NCBI GenBank assembly: GCA_946415755.1
Contig: CAMKTS010000013.1
Coordinates: 1 to 64,000, forward strand
Source of the DNA: an uncultured Prevotella sp.
GTDB lineage: Bacteria > Bacteroidota > Bacteroidia > Bacteroidales > Bacteroidaceae
DNA length: 64,000 nucleotides
Direction: 5' to 3'
Positions 6,478 to 16,847 of the stretch are shown here, in pieces. Below the pieces are notes generated by a model. The model worked only from the letters and a program-made list of their open reading frames with translations. It was not told the DNA's origin and did no database searches. How positions within the stretch are numbered: the first letter of the stretch is position 1; each line of letters begins with the position of its first letter. A program made the position numbers and the translations under genes.

Positions 6478-8880
6478 ATGAAACGACTACTGACCATCTG
6501 TCTGACCCTCATCTTCCACGTCGCCATGCTGTCGGCACAACGCGACAGCGTGGCCCATATCACCCATTTCAGCGAGGCCGACGGCTACAGCCAGAGCATC
6601 GTTGGTCATGCCCTGCAAGACCGTCAGGGCTATGTATGGCTGTGTACCTGGAACGGGCTGCTGCGCTACGACGGCTACCGCTTCCACACCTATAAGATGC
6701 GGCCGGGCGACGGCAGTCCGCTGCGCACCAACCGTATCAGTACCGTAGAGGAACTGGACGATGGCAACCTGCTGTGCAGCACCACTGACAGCATGTTCTG
6801 CATTTTCCACCGGCAGACGCGGCTCTTCGAGCAGACCACTGGCGACTATGCCAAGCGGCCACGACCCTACAAGGCATCGGCCCACGTGGAAGAGAAGGTG
6901 AAGAGTCTGACGGAGTTCAGCAACATCTTCACCCGCATCCTGCTGGTAGACCGGCAGGGCGGCATCTGGGTCGACACCCACAGCGGACTCTACCGTATCT
7001 GGTTTACGCGCAGCCAACTAAAACCGCTGAAATTCGGACAGGAGGCCGAGGAGGAGGTGCGCTGCCTGTACAGCGACCGGCAGGGACGCACGTGGGTGGC
7101 CGACAAGAACGGATATGTCAGGGTGTTTGCCCACCGCTGGAGCAAACCCCTCTACCTCACCCCACAGGGCAGCCTCACCACGGCGGCAGTCCGCTTCGGA
7201 GAACGCATCTACTGCATCTATGAGGACTCGCAGCAGCATCTCTGGCTGGGCTGTAAGCCCGGAGGACTGCTGAAGCTGACTGCGGCAGGCGGCGGCTACA
7301 GCATCACACGTTACCTGCACCAGCCCAACGACCCCTACAGCATCAGCAGCAACAGCATCTACGCCATTGCAGAAGATGACCGGCAGCGGCTGTGGATTGC
7401 CGCCTTCAAGGGAGGACTGAACATGCTCGACCTACGCACGGGGCGCGACATCTTTGTCAACAGTCATAGCGGACTGACGGGATGGGACAGCCAAGAGGAG
7501 CGCGACAAGGTGCGCAGCCTGTGCATCATCGGAAAACAGGTGCTGGTGGCTGGTACACTGGACGGACTCGTCACGGCCAATATTGCCGAGGAGCCTCAGA
7601 AGATGACGTTCCGCCATTATGAAAGGAATGCCACCGATGCCACATCACTCAGCAACAACTGGGTGATGGCCCTGCAGCCGTTGCCCGATGGCAGGCTGGC
7701 CATTGCCACCACTGGCGGCGGCATCTGCTTTGCAGAACAGCAGAGTCTGTTGAGCGACAGCTTGAAATTCAGTTCCATTATGACCGACGGGGGACTGGCC
7801 TCTGATGTCTGCGAGAGCATGCTCTACGTACCTGCCGACAGCAGCCTGTATATCGTATCACAGACCGCCATCAGCCGAATGACCCTGCACGGCGGCAGCA
7901 TCACCAACTATATGCGCGGTACGCTGGCCGACAACTTCAACCTACTGGAGACCCCCCCCCTGCTGACGGCTGACAGACATCTGCTGCTGGGCACCACACA
8001 GGGCGTGCTCGACATCAAGCCCGACGACCTGCAGAAGAGCAGCTACCGGCCTACCATCGTCTTCGAGTGCGACACGCTGATCAGCCTGTCGCCCGATGAG
8101 CGCAGCCTCACCATCAGCTTTGCCGCCATCGACTACAACAAGAGTGTGCCCATCACATACGCCTACCGCATCGAGGGCATGAACGACCAGTGGAACTATA
8201 TCAACGACAACCGAATCACGCTGCCCGACATTCCGGCAGGCACCTACCGGCTGCACCTGCGCTCCACCAATGGCGACGGCATCTGGACGGACAACGAACG
8301 GGTGCTGACCATCACCCGAAAGGCAGCATTCTACGAGACTCTGTATTTCTGGTTGCTGGCAGGCTGTCTGCTGGCACTGACCATCACAGCCGTGCTGCAA
8401 GTGGTGCGCTACATCAGGCGACTGCAGAAAGAAATCAAGGACGTGCGGCTGACCAGCAACCAGCGCATCGAGGTGATGAGCGACCGCATCCGCGAACTGC
8501 TCTCCATCCGCGAAAAGGTAGAACCGGTGACGGTGGAACAGGTGGATATAGAGAACGAGGAAGACCGCCGGTTTGCAGAACGCGTGAAGACATATATCGC
8601 CACAAACCTCGCGGATTCCAACCTCTCCGTATATGACTTCGCCCGTGAGATGGGGGTGAGCCGTACCATCCTCTTCGCCCGTATGAAGAGCGTGTTCGGC
8701 ACGTCGCCCAACAACTACCTGCTGAACCAGCGCGTGGAACGGGCAAAAGAACTGCTGCGGCAGCCAGGGGCCTATATAGCCGACGTGGCATACCGCAGCG
8801 GTTTCGCTGATCCGAAATATTTCAGCAAGTGCTTCAAGAAACTCGTGGGGATGACCCCCACGGAGTTCCAGAAGCAGTAG
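6478..8880 (+). CDS. Membrane-anchored propeller / AraC regulator without kinase
   Basis: About 800 residues from the ATG at 6478, chosen because a signal/anchor sequence (MKRLLTICLTLIFHVAMLSA) follows at once. Then come two-component-regulator propeller repeats (blades such as DRQGYVWLCTWNGLLRYDG) to about residue 520, a Y_Y_Y domain at 530-615 (AYRIEGMNDQWNYI), one membrane span at about 622-645, a short helical linker, and an AraC HTH_18 domain at about 699-800 (VAYRSGFADPKYFSKCFKK). Hybrid two-component systems normally have a histidine kinase and receiver between the span and AraC; neither is present. It should sense a periplasmic oligosaccharide and bind DNA from the membrane. It lies between and facing away from the CE8 gene and converges with GH95 at 2 nt, so these are likely targets. 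A near-identical 3' fossil is at 257-376. Confidence 0.85.
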   Translation: MKRLLTICLTLIFHVAMLSAQRDSVAHITHFSEADGYSQSIVGHALQDRQGYVWLCTWNGLLRYDGYRFHTYKMRPGDGSPLRTNRISTVEELDDGNLLCSTTDSMFCIFHRQTRLFEQTTGDYAKRPRPYKASAHVEEKVKSLTEFSNIFTRILLVDRQGGIWVDTHSGLYRIWFTRSQLKPLKFGQEAEEEVRCLYSDRQGRTWVADKNGYVRVFAHRWSKPLYLTPQGSLTTAAVRFGERIYCIYEDSQQHLWLGCKPGGLLKLTAAGGGYSITRYLHQPNDPYSISSNSIYAIAEDDRQRLWIAAFKGGLNMLDLRTGRDIFVNSHSGLTGWDSQEERDKVRSLCIIGKQVLVAGTLDGLVTANIAEEPQKMTFRHYERNATDATSLSNNWVMALQPLPDGRLAIATTGGGICFAEQQSLLSDSLKFSSIMTDGGLASDVCESMLYVPADSSLYIVSQTAISRMTLHGGSITNYMRGTLADNFNLLETPPLLTADRHLLLGTTQGVLDIKPDDLQKSSYRPTIVFECDTLISLSPDERSLTISFAAIDYNKSVPITYAYRIEGMNDQWNYINDNRITLPDIPAGTYRLHLRSTNGDGIWTDNERVLTITRKAAFYETLYFWLLAGCLLALTITAVLQVVRYIRRLQKEIKDVRLTSNQRIEVMSDRIRELLSIREKVEPVTVEQVDIENEEDRRFAERVKTYIATNLADSNLSVYDFAREMGVSRTILFARMKSVFGTSPNNYLLNQRVERAKELLRQPGAYIADVAYRSGFADPKYFSKCFKKLVGMTPTEFQKQ

Positions 8881-8882
8881 CA

Positions 8883-11800
8883 TTATTTCATCACCATCTT
8901 TTTACCATTGACAATCCCCAAACCGCGATACGAGCTGCCGACTCTGCGTCCGTCAATGGTGTAGCGGGCAGCTGTCGTAGGGTATTGCTGTTCGGGGCTG
9001 ACGATGTCGCGGATGGCCGTCGTCTCGTCGATGTCGACGAGCTCTATCTCCTGACCAGCCGTCGTGGGAATGTCGTAGAGATAGGTAGTAGAAAGTGTGG
9101 TGGCCGGAATCTTCGACGGGTCGGCCACAATGGGATCGGGCATCACATAAGGTTGCATGAGCAGATTGCTGTTGCTGCCAGCAGCCTCAGAGAGGGCAGC
9201 ACCGTTGGCTTGTTTCAGGGCATTGCCACTACGCAGGCGCAGGTTGCCACCCAGCGTAGACTTCACCTTCAGGCTGACCACCTTACCGTCTTTCCATTGC
9301 AAGTCGGTGACCTCAAAACCGCCACGGGCACGCAGGCCCTTCACCTCACCATCGGTCCATGCCGACGGCAGGGCGGGCAACACATGCATGAAACCGGCGT
9401 GCGACTGCACGAGCATCTCGGCAATACCGGCACAGGCACCGAAGTTACCGTCAATCTGGAACGGAGCATGGGCATCGAACATGTTGGCGTAGGTGCCGCC
9501 ATCGGCATCGGACATCGTGGCATTCGGGTCCATCAGGCGCAGCAGGTTCTTGATGATGATCATGGCATGGTCGCCGTCGAGCATACGCGCCCACTGGCAG
9601 ACCTTCCAGCCGATGCTCCATCCACGGGCCGCATCGCCACGACCTACGAGTGACTTGTGTACGGCCTGATAGACGGTTGGGTTGACGTAGGGCGACACCT
9701 GGTTGCCGGGATAGGCTCCCCACAGGTGAGAGAGGTGACGATGAGAGGTGGACTCGCGGTCCCAGTCTTCCTGCCACTCCTGTACCTGTCCGTACTTACC
9801 TATCTTATACGGTGTGAGCTGTGCCTTCAGGGCATCCAACTCATCGGCAAATGCAGCATCCGTATCTAACGTGCGGGCAGCCTCGGCGGTATTCTTCAGC
9901 ACGTCGTAGACCATCTGGTTGTCCATAGCCACGCCACCGAAGAGGGCACAGTTCTGGCTCTTGCCGTTATCATCGGTATAGGAACCGATACCGGGATGGT
10001 TCTCAGGGGAGTTGGAGGGACATACCACCATATAGCCGGTATTGGGATCCTTGACGAGGAAGTCCTGGAAGAACTGTGCGCAGCCTTTCAGCACGGGGTA
10101 GACACCAGCCAGCCAGTTCTTGTCGCCAGTGAAGAGGTACCGCTCCCAGAGGTGTGAGCAGAACCAGGCGTTACAGGTAGGCCATACGCCCACAGAGCCA
10201 TTGTCTACAGCACCGGTGGTGCGCCAGAGGTCGGTATTATGATGCAGCGTCCAGCCGCGTGCGCCGTACATCTGCTGTGCCGTCTCGGCACCGGTGACAC
10301 TGACATCCTTCACCATGTCAATGAACGGGTCGTGGCACTCCGAGAGGTTGGTAACCTCGGCAGGCCAGTAGTTCATCTCAACATTGATGTTGGCGGTATA
10401 CTTCGAGTCCCAAGCGGGATACTGGCGGGCGTTGGGATTCCAGATGCCCTGCAGGTTGGCAGGCTGGGTGCCAGGCTGTGACGAGCTGATGAGCAGGTAG
10501 CGTCCGAACTGGAAGTAGTTGGCCACCAAGCCGGGGTCGTTGCCGTCTTGTGAGCGGAACTCCTTGATGCGTGTCTCAGTATCCTTCTGCTCCTGCACGG
10601 CATTGCTGCCGAGGTCGAGGCTGACGCGCCCGAACTGTTCCTGATAGCGGGCAGCGTGGTCGGCCAGTGCCGTAGCATAGCTCTTCCCGCTGTTCAGGAA
10701 GTTGGTCATATAGCCCAATGCCTTGGCCTCTGCATCGGCACTGATGTCGTTGTAGTTGACGAAGTTGGTAGCCGACGAGATGATGATGGTGGCAGAGGTG
10801 GCATCGTTGACGGTAATGGCGGGTACACCCGTCTGTCCTGCCACGATGCCGCGTGTCTCAACATTCACCTTGTCAGCAGTGGTCTGGATACCGCCATCGT
10901 TGATGACCTTGATGAAGGTAAAGCAGTTGAGCTTGTTGTCGACATTCTCCGATTGGGTGCGGGCGGGGACCAGCGAAGCCTCTATCATACCATCGGCGGT
11001 GATCTTGTTGATGCCCAACTTCTCCATATTCGTCTTGGCAGGAGCGGCAAAACAAACATTGAAGTTCAGCTTGCCAGCCTCGGAAGCCTCGATGTGCATG
11101 ATGGTCACATTGTCGGCCAGTGATGTGAATACAGTACGGGTATAGGTAACTCCATCGATGACATACTGCGTTACGGCTGTGGCATCGTTCATATCGAGGG
11201 AACGCACATAGCCCTGGGCATCCTTGCACTCACCGTCCTGCAGACCGGGAGAGGTTCCAGGTTCCTCGTCATCATAGCGGTGACCAGGGAAGCCTACCAG
11301 CACACAGCCGGCAGCCTGATACTGGGCACCATGCGAAGCCTGTGACATCCAGTTGGGGATGGCCAGCTTCTGCGCAGCGGCATAATCCTTGTTGAAGATA
11401 TACTGCTGAACCTGCGACAGCACGCCCTTGGCATTGGCATTATAGTTCTTGTTGGGCGACTGGCCCCAGAAAGTGTCTTCGTTCAGCTGAAGCGTATCCT
11501 TGGCAACACTACCGCTGACCATCGCTCCCAGGCGACCGTTGCCAAGGGGCAGGGCCTCCTCCCAGTATTGGGCGGGACGGTGATACCACAGCCGGTTATG
11601 ACTGTCAAGCACGGGGGGCGGTACGGGACGGGTATCGCCCGTGGTGAAGGTGACGGAAATAGCCTCCTCATAGACATTACCAGCCAGATCAGAGAGGGCT
11701 GCAGCCGGTAGTGTGAGGGTATAGGATGTGGTCAGGTCAAGGTCGGCGTATGCAAACGATACCTTATTGATATTCACAACGGGAGCGATGGTCTGGCTCG

Positions 11801-12629
11801 CCGAGGTGGCATGATTGGTCAGCGTGGCCTGAGTGCCAGACTTCACCGTCACGCCCTCATTGAACAGCATGACAATCTTGCCTGTGGGCAATACGGCGGT
11901 GGCACCATCGGCCGGTGTGACACTTTGCAGCTTGGGGGCCTGCGTATCCTCGGCCAGGATGTTCAGGTACTTCAGGTTGTAGTTGCTGGTCTTGGTGGCC
12001 GACTGGATGAGCATGCGGACGATGAGCAGTTCCTTGTTGTCGGCCTGCAGGTCGTAGTTGGCATCCACCCAGGTGTTCCAGTGGGCACCGGCAGTATAGT
12101 CGTCCAACACCGTCCATGTGGTACCGCCGTCGGTAGAATACACCACGCCGAACTTCGTCGAGGAACTACTGCCATCGCCGATGGCAAAGTTCAGCTTCAG
12201 GTTCGACAGCGAAGTCGTAGGCATCGCCACCTCGAAATACTGGTCGTGCTTCGAGCCATCGGCATAGTCGGACTTGGCCGTGAACTTGTTGATGGATGCC
12301 GTGTTCAGGCGAAGATGGTAGTTGGGAGCAGAGCCGCTGGTACACACCTGCCACTTGCCGTCGCTGGTATGCACGGTGACCTTACAGTCTTCAGGCACCA
12401 GCGCACACTCGTTGGGCAGGAAATAAGGCTGTAGCGTCTTCCACTGCGTGTTGGCAATCTGCGACCACCCCAGCGTATTAGGGGTATAGACGGCCGTGGT
12501 GCCGCTCTTCTCGACATCATAACCCGTGGTGAATTCCCAGTGTGCCACGACTGACTGCGCAGCCTGAGCGCTCATGGAGCAAAGGAGCAGCATGAACAGT
12601 ACACCAGTAAAGAAATGTTTTTGTTTCAT
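8883..12629 (-). CDS. GH95 glycoside hydrolase (alpha-L-fucosidase / alpha-L-galactosidase) with sorting tail
   Basis: Cleaves terminal alpha-L-fucose or alpha-L-galactose from plant side chains; the specificity cannot be read from sequence alone. Start set at the ATG at 12629, which opens a clear signal peptide ([20 protein letters not shown], ending AQA); the longer frame crosses the promoter. Of about 1248 residues: jelly-roll-like module 26-210 with STDGGTTW, Ig-like Big_5 212-312, then GH95 from about 325 ([29 protein letters not shown]). Active-site regions recognised: [11 protein letters not shown] and [14 protein letters not shown]. The chain ends in IDGRRVG...[11 protein letters not shown]. 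Its N-terminal module resembles that of the CE8 enzyme. It ends 2 nt from the end of the convergent regulator. In pectin, GH95 enzymes act on rhamnogalacturonan or xyloglucan side chains. Confidence 0.87.
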   Translation of the reverse strand: MKQKHFFTGVLFMLLLCSMSAQAAQSVVAHWEFTTGYDVEKSGTTAVYTPNTLGWSQIANTQWKTLQPYFLPNECALVPEDCKVTVHTSDGKWQVCTSGSAPNYHLRLNTASINKFTAKSDYADGSKHDQYFEVAMPTTSLSNLKLNFAIGDGSSSSTKFGVVYSTDGGTTWTVLDDYTAGAHWNTWVDANYDLQADNKELLIVRMLIQSATKTSNYNLKYLNILAEDTQAPKLQSVTPADGATAVLPTGKIVMLFNEGVTVKSGTQATLTNHATSASQTIAPVVNINKVSFAYADLDLTTSYTLTLPAAALSDLAGNVYEEAISVTFTTGDTRPVPPPVLDSHNRLWYHRPAQYWEEALPLGNGRLGAMVSGSVAKDTLQLNEDTFWGQSPNKNYNANAKGVLSQVQQYIFNKDYAAAQKLAIPNWMSQASHGAQYQAAGCVLVGFPGHRYDDEEPGTSPGLQDGECKDAQGYVRSLDMNDATAVTQYVIDGVTYTRTVFTSLADNVTIMHIEASEAGKLNFNVCFAAPAKTNMEKLGINKITADGMIEASLVPARTQSENVDNKLNCFTFIKVINDGGIQTTADKVNVETRGIVAGQTGVPAITVNDATSATIIISSATNFVNYNDISADAEAKALGYMTNFLNSGKSYATALADHAARYQEQFGRVSLDLGSNAVQEQKDTETRIKEFRSQDGNDPGLVANYFQFGRYLLISSSQPGTQPANLQGIWNPNARQYPAWDSKYTANINVEMNYWPAEVTNLSECHDPFIDMVKDVSVTGAETAQQMYGARGWTLHHNTDLWRTTGAVDNGSVGVWPTCNAWFCSHLWERYLFTGDKNWLAGVYPVLKGCAQFFQDFLVKDPNTGYMVVCPSNSPENHPGIGSYTDDNGKSQNCALFGGVAMDNQMVYDVLKNTAEAARTLDTDAAFADELDALKAQLTPYKIGKYGQVQEWQEDWDRESTSHRHLSHLWGAYPGNQVSPYVNPTVYQAVHKSLVGRGDAARGWSIGWKVCQWARMLDGDHAMIIIKNLLRLMDPNATMSDADGGTYANMFDAHAPFQIDGNFGACAGIAEMLVQSHAGFMHVLPALPSAWTDGEVKGLRARGGFEVTDLQWKDGKVVSLKVKSTLGGNLRLRSGNALKQANGAALSEAAGSNSNLLMQPYVMPDPIVADPSKIPATTLSTTYLYDIPTTAGQEIELVDIDETTAIRDIVSPEQQYPTTAARYTIDGRRVGSSYRGLGIVNGKKMVMK

Positions 12630-12671
12630 TGTTTTGACTTTTGAGGTTTGAAAATTTAGAAAATGCTGGTG

Positions 12672-12712
12672 CAAAGGTAGCTCATCTTGACTGTTTGGAG
12701 GTAAAAAATCGT
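12672..12712 (-). promoter_or_regulatory. GH95 promoter with regulator-type box in the -33 position
   Basis: TACCTTTG (12679-12672) is the -7 element, 43 nt upstream of the start. In place of a -33 TTTG stands the box read on the minus strand as ACGATTTTTTACCTCC (12712-12697), matching the CE8 upstream box. This fits an activator-dependent promoter. Confidence 0.5.
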
Positions 12713-12721
12713 ACGGAACAG

Positions 12722-12775
12722 GTGGAATATTGCACGCGAGGCAGCGCTGCCTACTCCAAAAGAACGATATTCCAC
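12722..12775. repeat. Nested inverted repeats between GH95 and cysS
   Basis: GTGGAATAT (12722-12730) is inverted at 12767-12775, and inside it lies the perfect 14-bp palindrome AGGCAGCGCTGCCT (12739-12752). No coding frame is supported here. Possible transcription boundary or protein-binding site between the divergent genes. Confidence 0.45.
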
Positions 12776-12820
12776 GCCCTTCCCTTATAGCGCGAGAAAT
12801 GAAAATAAATAAGAATTTAT

Positions 12821-12851
12821 TTTGCGGTTCGCCCGAATTACACTACCTTTG
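12821..12851 (+). promoter_or_regulatory. Promoter of the cysS operon
   Basis: TTTG (12821-12824), 19 nt spacer, TACCTTTG (12844-12851): a perfect Bacteroidetes housekeeping promoter, ending 22 nt before the cysS ATG. It probably drives cysS and the three genes that follow closely. Confidence 0.7.
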
Positions 12852-12873
12852 CAGGCGAAAAACTGTATGCACA

Positions 12874-14394
12874 ATGGAATCAAAACTAGTTATCTATAAC
12901 ACGCTGACGCGCCAGAAAGAGCGCTTCGAGCCGCTGCACGCCCCCAACGTGGGCATGTATGTATGTGGACCTACCGTATATGGCGACCCCCATCTGGGAC
13001 ATGCACGACCGGCCATCACCTTCGACCTGCTGTTCCGCTACCTGAAGCACCTGGGATACAAGGTGAGGTACGTGCGGAACATCACCGACGTGGGACACCT
13101 GGAGCACGATGCCGACGAGGGCGAGGACAAGATTGCCAAAAAGGCACGGCTGGAACAGGTGGAGCCGATGGAGATAGCACAATACTACACCAACCGCTAC
13201 CATCAGGCCATGGACGCGCTGGGCGTGCTGCGCCCGTCGATAGAGCCGCATGCCACAGGACATATCATCGAACAGCAGCAGCTGGTGAAGCAGATTCTGG
13301 ACAACGGATTCGCCTACGAGAGCAACGGCTCGGTATACTTCGACATCGAGGCATACAACAAACAGTACCAGTACGGCATCCTCTCCGGACGCTCGCTGGA
13401 GAACATCAAGGACGAGAGCCGCGAACTGGCCGGTATCGGCGAGAAGAGGAACCAGGCCGACTTTGCCCTGTGGAAGAAGGCACAGCCGGAGCATATCATG
13501 CGCTGGCCGTCGGCGTGGAGCGACGGATTCCCCGGCTGGCACTGCGAGTGTACGGCCATGGGGCGCAAGTACCTGGGTGAGCAGTTCGACATACACGGGG
13601 GCGGCATGGATCTGGTATTCCCGCACCACGAGTGTGAGATTGCACAGGCCGTGGCCTCGATGGGCCATCAGGCCGTGAAATACTGGATGCACAACAACAT
13701 GATTACCATCAACGGACAGAAGATGGGTAAGTCGCTGGGCAACTTCATCACGCTGGAACAGTTCTTTACGGGCAACCACCCGTCGCTGGAGCAGGCGTAC
13801 TCGCCCATGACCATCCGCTTCTTCATCCTTTCAGCCCACTACCGAGGCACGGTGGACTTCTCGAACGAAGCACTGAAGGCCAGCGAGAAAGGACTGGAGA
13901 AACTGACTAACGCCATAGCCGACATGGAGCGCATAGCCCCCGCTGACCGCTGCGACCCCGAAACAGAGCGCGTGGCGAAAGCCCTGCGCCAGAAATGCTA
14001 TGATGCCATGAACGACGACCTGGCCACGCCGGTGCTGATCAGCCATCTGTTTGAAGCCTGCTCGGTGGTCAACAAGCTGGTGGCCCATCAGGGCAGCATC
14101 TGTGCAGACTGTCTGAAGGAGCTGAAGGAGGTGATGCACCTCTTTGCGGAGGATATCCTGGGACTGTCGATGTACAATGTTCAATGTTCAATGTTCAATG
14201 GTTCAATGTTCAATGGTTCCAACGACCGCGAGGAAGCCTTTGGCAAGGTGGTAGACATGGTGCTCGACCTGCGCGCCAAGGCCAAGGCCGCCAAGGACTG
14301 GGCTACCAGCGACCGCATACGTGACGAGCTGGCGGCTGCTGGCTTTGAGGTGAAAGACACCAAGGATGGTGCCACCTGGAAATTGAACAAATAA
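12874..14394 (+). CDS. cysS: Cysteinyl-tRNA synthetase
   Basis: Charges tRNA-Cys with cysteine in the cytoplasm. The ATG at 12874 follows the promoter at the right distance and gives about 506 residues starting [16 protein letters not shown]; the longer upstream frame is rejected. Class I signatures: the HIGH-like [16 protein letters not shown] (KMSKS loop), and zinc-binding Cys/His positions in [16 protein letters not shown] and FPHHECE. Unusually, a 44-nt run of AATGTTC heptamers (14176-14219) is translated into [16 protein letters not shown] near the C-terminal domain. This is a recent in-frame insertion. It leads an apparent operon with an arabinofuranosidase, a protease and a GNAT protein, an odd set of partners for a tRNA synthetase. 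Confidence 0.96.
   Translation: MESKLVIYNTLTRQKERFEPLHAPNVGMYVCGPTVYGDPHLGHARPAITFDLLFRYLKHLGYKVRYVRNITDVGHLEHDADEGEDKIAKKARLEQVEPMEIAQYYTNRYHQAMDALGVLRPSIEPHATGHIIEQQQLVKQILDNGFAYESNGSVYFDIEAYNKQYQYGILSGRSLENIKDESRELAGIGEKRNQADFALWKKAQPEHIMRWPSAWSDGFPGWHCECTAMGRKYLGEQFDIHGGGMDLVFPHHECEIAQAVASMGHQAVKYWMHNNMITINGQKMGKSLGNFITLEQFFTGNHPSLEQAYSPMTIRFFILSAHYRGTVDFSNEALKASEKGLEKLTNAIADMERIAPADRCDPETERVAKALRQKCYDAMNDDLATPVLISHLFEACSVVNKLVAHQGSICADCLKELKEVMHLFAEDILGLSMYNVQCSMFNGSMFNGSNDREEAFGKVVDMVLDLRAKAKAAKDWATSDRIRDELAAAGFEVKDTKDGATWKLNK
14176..14219 (+). repeat. Heptamer repeat inside cysS
   Basis: AATGTTC x3, AATGGTTC, AATGTTC, AATGGTTC in direct tandem. The same heptamer occurs five times inside the DUF1593-type gene at 61540-61574 and is read in the same frame there. 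Confidence 0.85.
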
Positions 14395-14435
14395 GAGAAG
14401 ACATCACGGAGCAAGGTTCTCAACAACGATTCCTT

Positions 14436-16823
14436 ATGAAATGCACGATCATTGCCGCCAGCATGTTTTGTCTCTGTGCAAGCATGGCCACTGCACAAGA
14501 CAAGTTGTATACCAACGAGTTCGCCCTCGGTGACATCACCTTACTGGACGGGCCACTGAGACATGCCCGCGACCTGAACATCAAGACGCTGTTACAGTAC
14601 GACAGCGACCGCCTGCTGGCTCCCTACCGCAAGGAGGCAGGATTGGAGCCGAAAGCCAAGAGCTATCCCAACTGGGACGGGCTGGACGGTCATGTGGGCG
14701 GCCATTACCTGACGGCAATGGCTATCAACGCCGCCACAGGCAGCGAGGAGTGCCGACGGCGCATGGACTACTTCATCGGCGAGCTACAGCAGTGTGCCGA
14801 TGCGAATGCTAGGAACCACCCTGCATGGGGACGTGGCTATGTAGGCGGCGTACCGGGCAGCGACCGCGTATGGAGTACCTTCAAGAAGGGAGACTTCGGA
14901 GCCTATCGGGGTGCGTGGGTGCCCTTCTATAATCTACATAAGATGTACGCAGGCCTGCGTGATGCATGGCTCTATGGCGGCAACGAACAGGGCAAGGCAC
15001 TCTTCCTCGGCTTCTGCGACTGGGCCATCGACCTCACGGCCGGTCTTTCCGACGCACAGATGGAAGAGATACTCCACACGGAGCATGGCGGCATGAATGA
15101 GGTGCTGGCCGATGCCTACGCCATCACAAAGGAACAGAAATACCTCGATGCAGCGCGCCGCTTCTCGCACCGTAGGCTGCTCACCCCCCTCTCGCAGCGA
15201 CAGGACTGTCTGGACAACATGCATGCCAACACACAGGTGCCCAAGGTCATCGGATTCGAGCGCATGGCCGAACTGGGAGGCAACGAGAGCTGGCATACCG
15301 CAGGCAGCTACTTCTGGAACATCGTGACCGGTGAGCGGTCGCTGGCCTTCGGAGGCAACTCGCGGCGAGAGCACTTCCCCAGCAAAGAAGCCTGTATTGA
15401 CTTTGTCAACGACATCGACGGTCCGGAGACCTGCAACACCAACAACATGCTGAAGCTGACCGAGCTGCTGCACCGTCGCAATCCCGAAGCCCGCTATGCC
15501 GACTATTACGAGCTGGCTACATTCAACCATATCCTCTCGTCGCAGCATCCAGAGCACGGCGGCTATGTCTATTTCACCTCGGCACGTCCACGCCACTACC
15601 GCAACTACTCGGCACCCAACGAGGCAATGTGGTGCTGTGTGGGTACCGGTATGGAGAATCACGGCAAGTACGGCCAGTTTATCTATACCCACGTGGGTGA
15701 TGCCCTGTATGTCAACCTCTTCGTAGCTTCTGAGCTGAACTGGCGCGAGAGAGGACTGACGCTGAAGCAAGAGACAGCTTTCCCATACGCTGAAACCAGC
15801 CGCATTACTATCTTAAGAGTCCCCTCTCCTTCGGGATTTCCTTTGTCAGTGCGCTATCCCGGATGGGTGAAGCCGGGCCTGTTCTCCGTAAAGGTCAACG
15901 GTCAGCCCGTCGATATCATCACGGGGCCATCATCCTACGTCACCATCGACCGCCGATGGAAGAAGGGCGATGTCATCGACATCTCCTTCCCCATGCACAA
16001 CAGCATGAGATATCTGCCCAACCTGCCGCAGTACGTAGCCCTTATGCATGGCCCCATCCTGCTGGGCATGAAGACGGGAACGGAAGACCTGGCACACCTC
16101 GTGGCCGATGACAGCCGCTTCGGGCAGCTGGCCACAGGCCGTAAGCTCCCCATCAACGAGGCTCCCATCCTGATCAACAATCACATTGAGGACATCGCCA
16201 GCCAGCTGAAGCCCATAGAGGGTAAACCGCTGCACTTCACCCTTGAGACGAAGATGATCAATGGGACGGACGGACAGCATGAGCTGCAGCCCTTCTTCGA
16301 GATCCACGACAGCCGTTATATGATTTACTGGCTCGCACTCACTGAAGACAGCTATCAAGGCTATCTTGCCCAGCTGGCCAAGGCCGAGCAGGAACGCCAG
16401 GCACTGGAGGAACACAGCGTCGACAAAGTGCAACCTGGCGAGCAACAGCCAGAAAGTGACCATTTCATGGAGACCGACAAGTCGTTTACCGGTAACACCA
16501 ATGATGTGTTCTGGCGTGATGCCCGCGACGGTCACTATTTCAGCTACCTGATGCAGACCGCCGGACGCACCGACCTCACCCTGCGACTGAAATACTGGGG
16601 TGTCGGCGAATGGAAGAGTCACGAGTTCGACATCTTCATCGACGATGCACTCCTGACCTCAGTCAACAATACAGGCAAGTATCGCACCTCACAATTCAAG
16701 TACGAGACCTACCCCATTCCCACCGAGCTGCTGGAAGGCAAGAACCAGATACGCATCAAGTTCGTGGCCAAGCCCGGCAAACAAATCGGTGAGATATACG
16801 GTGTGAGACTCATCAAACCCTGA
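14436..16823 (+). CDS. Beta-L-arabinofuranosidase, GH127/GH146 type (DUF1680)
   Basis: Releases beta-L-arabinofuranose from plant glycans such as pectic side chains or hydroxyproline-rich glycoproteins. 795 residues with signal peptide MKCTIIAASMFCLCASMATA (cleaved near AQD). The (alpha/alpha)6 catalytic domain shows FALGDITLLDGPL, WDGLDGHVGGHYLTA, PETCNTNNML (about 330) and AMWCCVGTGMENHGKY (about 399). The Glu and the paired Cys correspond to the zinc-ligand and cysteine-nucleophile set known for this group. A beta domain follows, with a C-terminal module (from about 690) of the kind seen in GH146-like proteins. It lies 41 nt after cysS and 24 nt before the M6 protease, so it is probably co-transcribed. 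The choice between GH127 and GH146 is unresolved. Confidence 0.88.
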   Translation: MKCTIIAASMFCLCASMATAQDKLYTNEFALGDITLLDGPLRHARDLNIKTLLQYDSDRLLAPYRKEAGLEPKAKSYPNWDGLDGHVGGHYLTAMAINAATGSEECRRRMDYFIGELQQCADANARNHPAWGRGYVGGVPGSDRVWSTFKKGDFGAYRGAWVPFYNLHKMYAGLRDAWLYGGNEQGKALFLGFCDWAIDLTAGLSDAQMEEILHTEHGGMNEVLADAYAITKEQKYLDAARRFSHRRLLTPLSQRQDCLDNMHANTQVPKVIGFERMAELGGNESWHTAGSYFWNIVTGERSLAFGGNSRREHFPSKEACIDFVNDIDGPETCNTNNMLKLTELLHRRNPEARYADYYELATFNHILSSQHPEHGGYVYFTSARPRHYRNYSAPNEAMWCCVGTGMENHGKYGQFIYTHVGDALYVNLFVASELNWRERGLTLKQETAFPYAETSRITILRVPSPSGFPLSVRYPGWVKPGLFSVKVNGQPVDIITGPSSYVTIDRRWKKGDVIDISFPMHNSMRYLPNLPQYVALMHGPILLGMKTGTEDLAHLVADDSRFGQLATGRKLPINEAPILINNHIEDIASQLKPIEGKPLHFTLETKMINGTDGQHELQPFFEIHDSRYMIYWLALTEDSYQGYLAQLAKAEQERQALEEHSVDKVQPGEQQPESDHFMETDKSFTGNTNDVFWRDARDGHYFSYLMQTAGRTDLTLRLKYWGVGEWKSHEFDIFIDDALLTSVNNTGKYRTSQFKYETYPIPTELLEGKNQIRIKFVAKPGKQIGEIYGVRLIKP

Positions 16824-16847
16824 CATCAAAAAAAAACAACAAGAGAT

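Noticed and set aside
12730..12873. 48-codon N-terminal extension of CysRS
   Set aside because: Overlaps a perfect promoter (12821-12851) and palindromes; the family start is at MESKLVIYN.
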